Positions 1 through 7,997 of a DNA stretch of 19,784 nt are shown piece by piece (position 1 is the stretch's first letter; each line of letters begins with the position of its first letter). Origin of the DNA: RGIG8767 sp964487395. Its GTDB lineage: Bacteria > Bacillota > Clostridia > Lachnospirales > Lachnospiraceae. The notes beneath the pieces were generated by a model. The model was not told the DNA's origin, searched no databases, and saw nothing but the letters and a program-made list of their open reading frames with translations. Location: positions 1-19,784 of the forward strand of contig CAZAQH010000041.1 in NCBI GenBank assembly GCA_964487395.1, given 5' to 3'. The translations under genes and the position numbers were made by a program.

Positions 1-1
1 T

Positions 2-538
2 GTGGATGATATTATAGAAACGGTAAATCATTTTAGATGCATAGACTACATGATCGATAATATTGACAAAGCTCTTTCTGAAAAAATAATTAAGAACCTT
101 CATATGATATTAAAGACGGGAACTTCTGACAGCAGGCAATCCTGGTTCGCAGTCGGAGATTATAAAAAACTGCCGAATGAAGTAGGCGGCTTGGAAACTG
201 CAAGCCCAGAAGAAGTACATGATAAAATGAAGCAATTATTGGATCGCTATAATGCTGTCAGCTCACCAAATTTTGAGACATTGCTTGATTTGCACGTTCA
301 ATTTGAACGTATTCATCCTTTTCAAGATGGAAATGGTCGTGTTGGAAGGCTGATTTTATTCAAAGAATGTTTGAAACATAATATTGTTCCTTTCATCATT
401 ACGGACAATCTAAAAATGTATTACTATCGTGGACTTTCCAAATGGAAATCAGAAAAAGGTTATCTATGTGATACTTGTCTGACAGCGCAAGATGAAATGA
501 AAAAATGTCTTAACTATTTTAAAATTGAATATAAATAA
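2..538 (+). CDS. Fic domain protein, 5' end missing
   Basis: This is the C-terminal part of a Fic-family protein. Fic enzymes usually transfer AMP (or another phosphate-containing group) from a nucleotide to a hydroxyl side chain of a target protein. The full core motif HPFQDGNGRVGR is visible near residues 104-115, with the catalytic His and the Asp/Gly-Asn-Gly-Arg anion-binding loop intact. A WFAVGDYKKLPNEVGG stretch near residues 48-63 corresponds to the flap region that holds the target. The open frame runs into the window edge and the GTG at base 2 is probably just an internal codon, so the N-terminal part, including any inhibitory S/TxxxE(G/N) helix, cannot be judged. Members of this type are usually around 250 residues; 178 are seen here. 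Target unknown. Confidence 0.85.
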   Translation: MDDIIETVNHFRCIDYMIDNIDKALSEKIIKNLHMILKTGTSDSRQSWFAVGDYKKLPNEVGGLETASPEEVHDKMKQLLDRYNAVSSPNFETLLDLHVQFERIHPFQDGNGRVGRLILFKECLKHNIVPFIITDNLKMYYYRGLSKWKSEKGYLCDTCLTAQDEMKKCLNYFKIEYK

Positions 539-621
539 AAAATATGTATATTCATAAATGAGTATTGATATTTATAATGCAATTGTGAATATTGAATCAG
601 TATAAGCTGACTCCTCAAAAG

Positions 622-649
622 GGGTGTATGAAATTTCTCTCATACACCC
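622..649. terminator. Hairpin between fic and rbr, likely terminator
   Basis: A 10-bp perfect stem (GGGTGTATGA at 622-631 with TCATACACCC at 640-649) encloses an 8-base loop. Read on the minus strand it is followed by CCCTTTT-like sequence, and on the plus strand by TTTAG, so it could end transcription of the minus-strand rbr and perhaps also of fic. The T-runs are short, so it is a moderate rather than strong terminator. It lies about 90 bases past the rbr stop, beyond the rbr-like scar. Confidence 0.6.
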
Positions 650-687
650 TTTAGAATGGTAAAAGTATTAAATTTATGGTGTTTTCG

Positions 688-732
688 TTAACCAAAGTAT
701 CTATTAAGTAATCCTTCAAATGTAAAGCATTT
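688..732 (-). pseudogene. Vestige of an rbr 3' end
   Basis: On the minus strand these bases read K-C-F-T-F-E-G-L-L-N-R-Y-F-G-stop, almost the same as the end of the intact neighbour (K-A-F-E-G-L-L-N-R-Y-F-N-stop). The two copies sit 50 bases apart; bases 695-722 match 745-772 at 24 of 28 positions and several differences are at synonymous sites. There is no room for the rest of a gene, so this is a leftover tail: either the remains of a tandem paralogue or the scar of replacement of one rbr allele by another. The first is a guess no better than the second. Confidence 0.6.
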
Positions 733-737
733 GTCAA

Positions 738-1277
738 TTAGTTGAAGTATCTATTTAAAAGTCCTTCAAATGCTTTACCGTGTCTTGCTTCATCTCTAGC
801 CATTTCGTGAACGGTATCATGGATAGCGTCTAAGTTAGCAGCTTTTGCACGTTTTGCTAAATCAAATTTACCAGCAGTAGCACCATTTTCAGCATCTACT
901 CTCATCTGTAAGTTTTTCTTTGTAGATTCACTTACTACTTCGCCTAAAAGTTCAGCAAATTTTGCGGCATGCTCTGCTTCTTCCCAGGCAGCCTTTTCAT
1001 AATACATTCCAATTTCAGGATATCCTTCTCTGTGAGCAGCTCTGGCCATTGCAAGATACATACCAACTTCTGTACATTCTCCTGTGAAGTTAGCTCTTAA
1101 ATCAGCCATAATATCTTCACTTACACCCTTTGCAATTCCTACTACATGTTCTGCAGCCCATTCTTTTTCACCACTCTGTGCTGTAAATTTATCAGCTGGT
1201 GCTCCACATACTGGACATTTCTCTGGTGCAGCATCTCCTTCATGAACATAACCACATACTTGACATACATACTTCAT
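738..1277 (-). CDS. rbr: Reverse rubrerythrin (rubredoxin domain first)
   Basis: This is a cytoplasmic non-haem di-iron protein that reduces hydrogen peroxide (and helps deal with oxygen) in anaerobes, taking electrons from NADH through redox partners. The 179-residue product begins with a rubredoxin-type iron site (C5-x2-C8 and C21-x2-C24) and continues as a ferritin-like four-helix di-iron domain with ECTEVGMYL, EEAEHAAKF and DEARHGKAF carrying the Glu/His ligands. Having the rubredoxin domain at the N-terminus is the 'reverse' order known from clostridia. The start at 1277 is chosen because AAGGAG lies 9 bases upstream and the protein then begins directly with MKYVCQVCGY; a longer frame to 1334 adds a lysine-rich stretch with no homology to the family. 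It follows perR by 69 bases and is probably co-transcribed and PerR-repressed. Confidence 0.93.
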   Translation of the reverse strand: MKYVCQVCGYVHEGDAAPEKCPVCGAPADKFTAQSGEKEWAAEHVVGIAKGVSEDIMADLRANFTGECTEVGMYLAMARAAHREGYPEIGMYYEKAAWEEAEHAAKFAELLGEVVSESTKKNLQMRVDAENGATAGKFDLAKRAKAANLDAIHDTVHEMARDEARHGKAFEGLLNRYFN

Positions 1278-1346
1278 AATCTTGTTCTCCTTTTCTACTT
1301 GTTTTATAATTTTTTCCGATTTTAACAGTTTCATACATTAATACAA

Positions 1347-1736
1347 TTAAGATTGATTTTCTAAACAGTCAGGACAGATACCATAGAAATAAGTAACATG
1401 ACCTTCAATCTTTCCTTTAAAGGAAGTACCGGCAATTTCATCCACAGAAGGTATGGTATCCAGGTCTAAATCGCTAACGTGTCTACACTTATTACAGATA
1501 AAGTGATAATGAGGTGTGACAGTCGCATCATAATGATCCATTCCATCTCCGACTCGAAGCCGTAGCAGTTCGCCCATATCAGATAACAATGTAAGATTGC
1601 GGTATACAGTTCCAAGACTAATATTTGGAAATTCTTTTCTCACATTATCATATACAACATCTGCGGTAGGGTGATCTTTTCTGGTCATCAGGAATTCCTT
1701 AATTGCTTCCCGCTGTCTGCTATATTTTAAAGTCAT
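1347..1736 (-). CDS. perR: Fur-family peroxide-sensing repressor, PerR type
   Basis: This is a metal-dependent dimeric DNA-binding repressor of the Fur family, 129 residues from the chosen start. It has an N-terminal winged helix (through PNISLGTVYRNLTLL) and a C-terminal dimerisation/metal domain. Residues matching the PerR sensing site are visible: the His of HPTAD, the Asp of HYDAT, the His pair of PHYHFIC and a later Asp of DLDLD. Two CxxC pairs (CNKC and CPDC) would hold the structural zinc. Identity as PerR rather than Fur or Zur rests on these residues and on the downstream rubrerythrin, a known PerR target in clostridia. Start 1736 has an AAGGAG site 5-6 bases upstream; the longer frame start at 1790 lies upstream of the predicted -10 box and so would not be transcribed. 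Confidence 0.9.
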   Translation of the reverse strand: MTLKYSRQREAIKEFLMTRKDHPTADVVYDNVRKEFPNISLGTVYRNLTLLSDMGELLRLRVGDGMDHYDATVTPHYHFICNKCRHVSDLDLDTIPSVDEIAGTSFKGKIEGHVTYFYGICPDCLENQS

Positions 1737-1756
1737 GCTCTCTCCTTTCTGATAAT

Positions 1757-1769
1757 AGTAATCATTACT
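1757..1769 (-). promoter_or_regulatory. PerR-like operator upstream of perR
   Basis: AGTAATCATTACT is a perfect 6-1-6 inverted repeat. It shares the 9-base core TAATnATTA with the known PerR box (TTATAATnATTATAA). It sits just downstream of the predicted transcription start and 20 bases before the perR start codon, a position suited to repression. Autoregulation of perR, with rbr in the same transcript, is the inference. Confidence 0.55.
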
Positions 1770-1778
1770 TATATTGTT

Positions 1779-1807
1779 ATCATAATGCATTAAACTAATT
1801 CTGTCAA
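1779..1807 (-). promoter_or_regulatory. Sigma-A type promoter for perR-rbr
   Basis: On the minus strand, TTGACA (1807-1802) and TATGAT (1784-1779) are separated by exactly 17 bases. This is one mismatch from full consensus and puts transcription start near 1772, directly in front of the PerR-like operator. Confidence 0.75.
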
Positions 1808-1867
1808 CTATTTTATTCTTTTTTTATAATAATATTTCTTCCACTTTCTTTTTTCCTGAAAATCCTG

Positions 1868-1876
1868 TGGTATAAT
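1868..1876 (+). promoter_or_regulatory. Extended -10 promoter for the two-component genes
   Basis: TGGTATAAT is a perfect extended -10 element (TGnTATAAT), 44 bases before the histidine kinase ATG. No good -35 box is seen, which is usual for extended -10 promoters. It faces away from the perR promoter across a region of about 60 bases. Confidence 0.6.
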
Positions 1877-1920
1877 CAATATATATATGAAATTGTCTTT
1901 TGTAAAAGTCGAGGTTATTT

Positions 1921-3414
1921 ATGAATTTAAAACAACGATTAACGATTACGTTTATCACCATTATTTCTCTGCCGGTTATATTATCGGTAATAGCTTTCTT
2001 GATTATTGGAAGTGTTTTGTCCTATAATTCTGCTCAAAATAAGGAAGTATATGATGAACGTTATGGTCTTATTTCAGATTCTATAACATCCTTTACAGAA
2101 CTTACCGACGAGACCTTTTATGAATTACAGGCACAATTATCTATAGATCCGGAACGATTTACGGATACATCCTATTTAAAACAGATAAATAATGATTTAA
2201 AAGAGATGTCTTCTTATATTATTGTAAGAAAAGACGACAGTATATACTATACCGGCGATGAACATGCGGCAAAGCTGTTATATGATAAGCTTCCAAAGTA
2301 TGGATTCAGCAGCACCAAGGCAGATACCGGGTATTATTACAAGGATCTTCATAAATTGGTGAAACAGTTAGACTTTACGTTTCCGACAGGAGAGCAGGGC
2401 ACACTCTTTATCGTTACTTCCATTAACACAGTTGTCTCAAGACATCTTGTAGTAGATGTTTTCATTGCAATTGTGCTGATACTGATTCTTACAAGTGTGA
2501 TGTTGACTAGATGGATTAATAAAGGTGTTTTTTATCCAATCAGACAACTGAATCAGGCGATGCAGGCAATAGCCAATGGTAACTTTGATTGTGCATTAAC
2601 AACAGATGATAATCGTGGAGAGATTCGCGAACTCTATCAAAGCTACGAAGGAATGCGTTTAAAATTAAAAGAATCCAGTGAAGAAAAGCTGCAAAACGAA
2701 AAACAAAACAGTGAGTTAATTAGTAATATTACGCATGATTTAAAGACACCGATTACCTCCATCAAAGGTTATGTAGAAGGAATTATTGATGGAGTAGCAG
2801 ACTCACCGGAAAAAATGAATAAGTACATTAAGACTATATATACAAAAACTACAGAATTAGACAGACTGATTAATGAACTTACGTATTATTCCGGAATTGA
2901 TTCCAACAGAATTCCATATACGTTTCACAGAATTAATGTATCGGAATATTTTAATGACTGTGTAGAGGATGTAGGACTTGATTTAGAATCAAAAAATATC
3001 AAATTGAATTATTCGAATCTTTTACCACCGGACACTCGGATTATTGCAGATCCGGAACAGCTTAAAAAGGTTATCAACAATATTATTGGAAATAGTATTA
3101 AATATATCGATAAAAAAGATGGCATTATTGATATCCGGTTATTGGATGAAGTAGATTCTATCCGGGTAGAAATTGAAGATAATGGAAAAGGAATTGCAGC
3201 AAAAGATTTAAGTAGTATTTTTGAACGGTTTTATAGAACTGACGCTTCACGTAATTCAGCACAGGGTGGAAGCGGAATTGGTTTATCCATTGTGAAAAAA
3301 ATCATAGAAGATCACGGTGGATATATATGGGCGACCAGCAAAGAAGGCGAAGGTACCTGTATGCATTTTGTAATTCGTAAATACAGAGAGGCAGAGGAAA
3401 CGGATAATGAGTAG
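1921..3414 (+). CDS. Membrane sensor histidine kinase
   Basis: This 497-residue protein is a two-transmembrane-segment sensor kinase that would autophosphorylate on His and pass the phosphate to the regulator encoded next. Helices are visible at about residues 10-34 and 176-196, enclosing an extracellular sensor region of about 140 residues with no recognised ligand-binding fold. A HAMP linker follows (about 197-250), then the dimerisation domain with ITHDLKTP (phosphoacceptor H272) and a complete HATPase domain: N box around DPEQLKKVINNIIGNSIKY, G1 DNGKGI, F box FERFYRTD and G2 GGSGIGLSIVKK. All catalytic motifs are intact. GAGG lies 6 bases before the ATG. It overlaps the regulator gene by 8 bases. 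The signal sensed cannot be read from the sequence. Confidence 0.93.
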   Translation: MNLKQRLTITFITIISLPVILSVIAFLIIGSVLSYNSAQNKEVYDERYGLISDSITSFTELTDETFYELQAQLSIDPERFTDTSYLKQINNDLKEMSSYIIVRKDDSIYYTGDEHAAKLLYDKLPKYGFSSTKADTGYYYKDLHKLVKQLDFTFPTGEQGTLFIVTSINTVVSRHLVVDVFIAIVLILILTSVMLTRWINKGVFYPIRQLNQAMQAIANGNFDCALTTDDNRGEIRELYQSYEGMRLKLKESSEEKLQNEKQNSELISNITHDLKTPITSIKGYVEGIIDGVADSPEKMNKYIKTIYTKTTELDRLINELTYYSGIDSNRIPYTFHRINVSEYFNDCVEDVGLDLESKNIKLNYSNLLPPDTRIIADPEQLKKVINNIIGNSIKYIDKKDGIIDIRLLDEVDSIRVEIEDNGKGIAAKDLSSIFERFYRTDASRNSAQGGSGIGLSIVKKIIEDHGGYIWATSKEGEGTCMHFVIRKYREAEETDNE

Positions 3415-4096
3415 AATATTAATTATTGAAGATGAAGAAGCAATTGCAGATTTAGAAAAAGACTATTTAGAATTAAGTGGTTTTGAAGTAGTAATTGAGC
3501 ATGCCGGTGATACCGGACTATTAAAAGCATTAAAAGAAGAATTTGATTTAGTTATTTTAGATCTTATGCTTCCGGGAATGGACGGTTTTGAGGTATGCAA
3601 AAAAATAAGAGAAGAAAAAAACACTCCTATTTTAATGGTATCTGCAAAAAAAGATGATATCGACAAGATTCGTGGTTTAGGTCTTGGCGCAGATGATTAT
3701 ATGACAAAGCCCTTCAGCCCAAGCGAACTGGTTGCCAGAGTAAAAGCACATATGGCACGTTATCAGAGACTGGTAAGCACCAATCATAAGCTGAATGACA
3801 TTGTGGAAATAAGAGGAATCAAAATCGATAAAACAGCAAGAAGAGTTTACATTGACGGTGAAGAAAAAGCATTTACCACAAAAGAATTTGATTTATTAAC
3901 CTTCCTTGCAGAAAATCCTAATCATGTATATACCAAGGAAGAATTATTCAGAGAAATCTGGGATATGGATTCTATCGGTGACATTGCAACGGTTACGGTT
4001 CATATCAAAAAAATCCGTGAAAAAATTGAGTTTGATACTGCCAATCCACAATATATCGAGACGATTTGGGGCGTAGGATATCGCTTTAAAGTTTAA
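3407..4096 (+). CDS. OmpR-family response regulator
   Basis: This 229-residue protein is the partner transcription factor of the kinase upstream. The receiver domain (about 1-120) has the acidic pair E8/D9, phosphoacceptor D52 within VILDLMLPGMDG, the conserved Ser of MVSAKK and Lys of MTKPF. A winged-helix DNA-binding domain (about 130-229) shows FTTKEFDLLTFLAENP and ends with the typical IETIWGVGYRF. Its start lies within the last codons of the kinase gene, so translation is probably coupled. Targets are unknown; such pairs in this group often control cell-envelope or stress genes, but nothing nearby says which. A strong terminator follows, so the pair forms its own operon. Confidence 0.94.
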   Translation: MSRILIIEDEEAIADLEKDYLELSGFEVVIEHAGDTGLLKALKEEFDLVILDLMLPGMDGFEVCKKIREEKNTPILMVSAKKDDIDKIRGLGLGADDYMTKPFSPSELVARVKAHMARYQRLVSTNHKLNDIVEIRGIKIDKTARRVYIDGEEKAFTTKEFDLLTFLAENPNHVYTKEELFREIWDMDSIGDIATVTVHIKKIREKIEFDTANPQYIETIWGVGYRFKV

Positions 4097-4162
4097 TGGA
4101 ATAATTTGGCCTATTCATTCACCTTTGTTTTTCATATAAAATTTAAATATGGTTATCATATT

Positions 4163-4192
4163 AAAAACACCAGAATAAAATCTGGTGTTTTT
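4163..4192 (+). terminator. Rho-independent terminator after the two-component pair
   Basis: AAAAACACCAGA (4163-4174) pairs perfectly with TCTGGTGTTTTT (4181-4192) around the loop ATAAAA. The run of Ts on one side and As on the other makes it able to work in both directions. Confidence 0.9.
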
Positions 4193-4233
4193 CTTATAAA
4201 TGCGTATTTATTTTAGAAAACGGAGGAAAAAAA

Positions 4234-6162
4234 GTGGAAAAAGAACATAATACAAACGAAGAGTTTAAACCGTATATTCCGGCAGATAAAATCATGCCGG
4301 AATTTACGGTAACTTCGATTATTTTAGGTGCATTACTTGCAATTATTTTTGGTGGTGCAAATGCTTATTTGGGTTTACGAGTAGGAATGACCGTTTCAGC
4401 ATCTATTCCGGCAGCCGTTGTTTCTATGGGTATTATGCGAAAGATAATGAAACGAAATTCCATATTGGAAAACAATATGGTACAGACAATTGGTTCTGCA
4501 GGAGAGTCCCTGGCAGCGGGAGCTATTTTTACACTTCCGGCTCTTTTTATGTGGGCAGGAGAGGGTATCAGCGAAATGCCATCTTTAGTGGAAATTGGAT
4601 TGATTGCACTTTGTGGAGGACTTCTGGGTGTTATGCTTATGATTCCTCTGCGGAGTGCTTTAATTGTCAAAGAGCATGGGGTACTGACATATCCGGAGGG
4701 ACAGGCATGTGCTCAGGTCTTAATAGCAGGAGAAGAAGGTGGCGCAAAATCTGTAAAGGTATTTGCCGGACTGGGGATTGCGGCGGTGTATAAATTTATT
4801 GCTGATGGTTTAAAACTATTTCCAAGTGAGGTGGATTACACAATTCCTGCATATAAGGGTTCAGGTGTTGGAGTTGATGTACTTCCGGCACTTGCAGGCG
4901 TTGGATATATCTGTGGTCCAAAGGTGGCGTCCTATTTACTATCCGGCGGTATTTTGGCGTGGCTTGTTATTATGCCGCTTATTGCACTTTTTGGAAGTGA
5001 CCTTATCATTTATCCGGCGGAGATTTCGGTTGCGCAGTTATGGCAGACAAGTGGAACTTGGGGATTATGGGGACAGTATGTACGCTATATTGGAGCAGGA
5101 GCTGTTGCTGCCGGTGGTATTATGAGTCTTATTAAAACACTGCCATTAATTATCAAAACCTTTAAAGAAGCCGTTTCAGGATATGGCAAAAACATAAACA
5201 GTAATATTAGAACGCAACAGGAATTACCAATAAAAGTAGTGGGCATTATCATTATTGCCATAGCTATTATTATGTGGCTGATTCCGGTAATACCGGTTAG
5301 CTTTACGGGAGCGCTGATTATTATTATTTTTGGATTCTTTTTTGCAACGGTTTCTTCTCGTATGGTAGGACTGATTGGTTCATCTAACAATCCGGTATCC
5401 AAAATGGCGATTGCGACTTTGCTTATTTCAACGATTCTTTTAAAAGCGACAGGAAATACCGGCGCTTCCGGAATGATTGCATCCATTACGATAGGTTCTA
5501 TTATCTGTATTATTGCTGCGATTGCCGGCGATACCTCACAGGATTTAAAAACGGGATTTTTGGTTGGCTCTACGCCTAGAAAACAACAGATAGGAGAAAT
5601 TATAGGATGTTTTGTTTCGGCACTTGCAATTGGAGGCATTCTATATTTGCTTAGTATGGCATGGGGATATGGTTCTTCGGAATTACCGGCTCCACAGGCA
5701 ACCTTAATGAAAATGGTAGTTGAAGGAGTTATGGAGGGAAATCTTCCGTGGGCACTTGTATTTACCGGTGTGTTTATTGCTATTATCGTAGAGATATTGG
5801 GAATCCCTGTTTTGCCATTTGCCATTGGTCTGTATTTGCCGATTCATCTGTCAACTCCAATTATGGCGGGTGGATTAATTCGCTTTTTATTAGAAAAGAA
5901 AAAATATGCAGACGAGAAGAAGAAAAACGACTGCGTGCAGTCAGGAATTTTATATACCTCTGGGATGATTGCCGGTGAAGGTATTATCGGTATTCTTTTG
6001 GCGATTTGTGCGGTGATTCCATTTAGAAAAGACTTTTTAAGTGATTTTATCAATATTTCCGAAGTGATTAATCTGGGGAATATCGGAGCACTTGTCTTTT
6101 TTGTTTTACTATTAGTTTCCATTATGTTCTTTTCGATATGGAATCCAAAAGCAAAGGAATAA
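4234..6162 (+). CDS. OPT family oligopeptide transporter
   Basis: This is a polytopic inner-membrane transporter of the oligopeptide transporter (OPT) family, proton-driven carriers for small peptides or metal chelates. The 642-residue length and roughly 14-16 hydrophobic segments fit bacterial OPT proteins. Family-like stretches include GGANAYLGLRVGMTVSASIP near residue 40, the YPEGQACAQVL region near 155 and SSNNPVSKMAIATLL near 390. The start is GTG with GGAGG 7 bases upstream; the preceding terminator marks a new transcription unit although no convincing promoter could be picked. It heads a five-gene run with the PqqD-like gene 4 bases downstream and a dipeptidase gene two genes down, which supports peptide import as its role. 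The exact substrate is unknown. Confidence 0.92.
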   Translation: MEKEHNTNEEFKPYIPADKIMPEFTVTSIILGALLAIIFGGANAYLGLRVGMTVSASIPAAVVSMGIMRKIMKRNSILENNMVQTIGSAGESLAAGAIFTLPALFMWAGEGISEMPSLVEIGLIALCGGLLGVMLMIPLRSALIVKEHGVLTYPEGQACAQVLIAGEEGGAKSVKVFAGLGIAAVYKFIADGLKLFPSEVDYTIPAYKGSGVGVDVLPALAGVGYICGPKVASYLLSGGILAWLVIMPLIALFGSDLIIYPAEISVAQLWQTSGTWGLWGQYVRYIGAGAVAAGGIMSLIKTLPLIIKTFKEAVSGYGKNINSNIRTQQELPIKVVGIIIIAIAIIMWLIPVIPVSFTGALIIIIFGFFFATVSSRMVGLIGSSNNPVSKMAIATLLISTILLKATGNTGASGMIASITIGSIICIIAAIAGDTSQDLKTGFLVGSTPRKQQIGEIIGCFVSALAIGGILYLLSMAWGYGSSELPAPQATLMKMVVEGVMEGNLPWALVFTGVFIAIIVEILGIPVLPFAIGLYLPIHLSTPIMAGGLIRFLLEKKKYADEKKKNDCVQSGILYTSGMIAGEGIIGILLAICAVIPFRKDFLSDFINISEVINLGNIGALVFFVLLLVSIMFFSIWNPKAKE

Positions 6163-6166
6163 GTAA

Positions 6167-6520
6167 ATGAAAAAAAGAAGAAATAATTTATTAGACTATA
6201 TCCCGCAGACTCATCCTGCAGTAACATGGAGTATGAGTGATGACAATCGAATAACCCTTCATGTCAACAATAAAGGTTTCTATAATCGAATTGCGCAGAT
6301 TTTATTTAAAAGGCCCAAAGTCAGCCATATTGAGTTGGATGAATATGGAAGTGTTGTATGGAATAACATAACCGGACAGATAACAGTGGAGGAGTTAGGG
6401 AAGCGATTAAAAATAAAATTTGGAGAAAAAGTGGAACCACTTTATGAACGTTTGGTAAAATATCTTATAATCCTGCAAAATAATCGGTTTATTATTTTAC
6501 GGAAAAAGGATAGAATATAA
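6167..6520 (+). CDS. PqqD-like small protein
   Basis: This 117-residue soluble protein matches the PqqD family (winged-helix fold of the RiPP recognition element type, which binds peptide substrates for modifying enzymes). The diagnostic part is about residues 65-110: LDEYGSVVWNNITG, then TVEELGKRLKIKFGE and PLYERLVKYLIILQNNRFI. There is no radical-SAM enzyme, cyclodehydratase or precursor peptide next to it, so a role in PQQ or ordinary RiPP synthesis is not supported here. It starts 4 bases after the OPT stop (AAGG 9 bases before ATG) and precedes pepD by 27 bases, so it belongs to the peptide-transport operon. Peptide binding linked to transport or breakdown is an inference only. Confidence 0.8.
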   Translation: MKKRRNNLLDYIPQTHPAVTWSMSDDNRITLHVNNKGFYNRIAQILFKRPKVSHIELDEYGSVVWNNITGQITVEELGKRLKIKFGEKVEPLYERLVKYLIILQNNRFIILRKKDRI

Positions 6521-6547
6521 ATAGTAAATTTTTTTAAGGAGATTACA

Positions 6548-7984
6548 ATGTCCGTACTTGAAAATATAGAACCAAGAAAAGTATTTTACTATTTTGAAGA
6601 GTTATGCCAAATTCCACATGGCTCACGCAATACCAAGCAGATTAGCGATTACTGTGTTCAGTTTGCAAAAGATAGAGGCCTTACCTGGTATCAGGATGCA
6701 AGTAATAATGTTATTATTATAAAAGAAGCAGCAAAAGGCTATGAAAATGCAGATGCCGTTATTTTGCAGGGACATCTGGATATGGTATGTGAAAAAGAAC
6801 CGGATAGTCTTATTGATATGGAAAAGGACGGTCTTATTCTTCAAACAGATGGAGATAAAATATATGCCAAAGGAACAACACTTGGCGGTGATGATGGAAT
6901 TGCCATTGCCATGAGTCTTGCTATAATGGATTCAGATATTCCACATCCAAGGCTTGAAGCCGTATTTACGGGTGATGAAGAAATTGGCATGCTGGGTGCT
7001 GGAAGTATTGATATCAGTCCTTTGCAGGGAAAGCGGATGCTTAACATTGATTCCGAAGAAGAAGGTGTTTTCACGGTCAGCTGTGCAGGAGGCAATGTTA
7101 CAGAATGCATATTACCGTTAAGTCAGATAATTTACTCCGGGATTGCGTATGAAATCAAAGTTGACGGTTTACAGGGTGGACATTCCGGCATTGAAATCAA
7201 CAAAGGAAGAGGAAATGCAAATGTAATAATGGGGCGTCTTTTACAGGAACTAAATCTGTCTTGTGGAATTCAGATTCTGAGCGTAAACGGCGGTCTTAAA
7301 GATAATGCAATTCCAAGAGACGCAATGGCAGTCATAACTGTTGAAAAAGAAGAAATTGAACAAACCATAAATGCTTTTCAGGAAAAAATACAAAATGAAT
7401 TCCGCACGACAGATGCTGAGGTTCATTTCACTTTACGATCAATACAGATTAATAAACAAAAAGTATGCGATAACAATACAACACAGAAAATCATATTTAT
7501 GTTAACCTGTCTTCCAAATGGTATTCAGGGAATGAGTGCTGATATTAAAGGGTTAGTGGAAACATCTTTAAATATGGGAATTGTAACAACGACGAAGACA
7601 ATATTAAAAATATCCTTCTGCGTACGAAGCAGTGTAGCATCACTAAAAGAAATGTTAACCAGACGTTTAAAAGAAACGATGAATCAGATTGGCGGAACTG
7701 TAAATATTAGCGGTGATTATTCTGCATGGGAATATAGAAAAGATTCACCACTTAGAGATTTAATGATAGAAGTCTTTAAAGATCAGTATGGAAAAGAGCC
7801 CAAAATTGAAGCAGTACACGCAGGAGTAGAGTGTGGTATTTTTGCAGGTAAGATACCGGAGCTTGATTGTGTATCCTTTGGCCCCGATTTGACACAGATT
7901 CACACAGTTAGAGAAAGCATGAGCATCTCATCGGTTCAAAGAGTATATCAATTTATTTTAGAAATATTAAAAAGAATGAAATAG
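6548..7984 (+). CDS. pepD: Aminoacyl-histidine dipeptidase, M20C family
   Basis: This is a cytoplasmic di-zinc dipeptidase (PepD, Xaa-His dipeptidase, peptidase family M20C) that splits dipeptides to free amino acids. The 478-residue length is normal. Metal and catalytic residues are visible: H76 and D78 in GHLDMV, D115/D116 in LGGDDGIA, E144/E145 in GDEEIG, D168 in LNIDSE, and a late His in QIHTVRESMS. The LQGGHSG segment near residue 220 belongs to the lid/dimerisation domain. An AAGGAG site lies 7 bases before the ATG. Its place behind the OPT transporter and the PqqD-like gene suggests that imported peptides are hydrolysed by it. Confidence 0.94.
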   Translation: MSVLENIEPRKVFYYFEELCQIPHGSRNTKQISDYCVQFAKDRGLTWYQDASNNVIIIKEAAKGYENADAVILQGHLDMVCEKEPDSLIDMEKDGLILQTDGDKIYAKGTTLGGDDGIAIAMSLAIMDSDIPHPRLEAVFTGDEEIGMLGAGSIDISPLQGKRMLNIDSEEEGVFTVSCAGGNVTECILPLSQIIYSGIAYEIKVDGLQGGHSGIEINKGRGNANVIMGRLLQELNLSCGIQILSVNGGLKDNAIPRDAMAVITVEKEEIEQTINAFQEKIQNEFRTTDAEVHFTLRSIQINKQKVCDNNTTQKIIFMLTCLPNGIQGMSADIKGLVETSLNMGIVTTTKTILKISFCVRSSVASLKEMLTRRLKETMNQIGGTVNISGDYSAWEYRKDSPLRDLMIEVFKDQYGKEPKIEAVHAGVECGIFAGKIPELDCVSFGPDLTQIHTVRESMSISSVQRVYQFILEILKRMK

Positions 7985-7997
7985 ATAAAGGTTAAAT

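Noticed and set aside
1278..1334. N-terminal extension of rubrerythrin
   Set aside because: The extra 19 residues are lysine-rich and unlike the family, and a good ribosome site lies in front of the Met at 1277.
1737..1790. N-terminal extension of PerR
   Set aside because: Its start codon would be upstream of the predicted transcription start and overlaps the -10 box; the Met at 1736 has a strong ribosome site.
5085..5825. Minus-strand open frame of 246 codons inside the OPT transporter gene
   Set aside because: It is a shadow of a hydrophobic membrane protein gene: composition is unusual (rich in Ile, Pro and Thr), no ribosome site, and the plus-strand product has clear family motifs.
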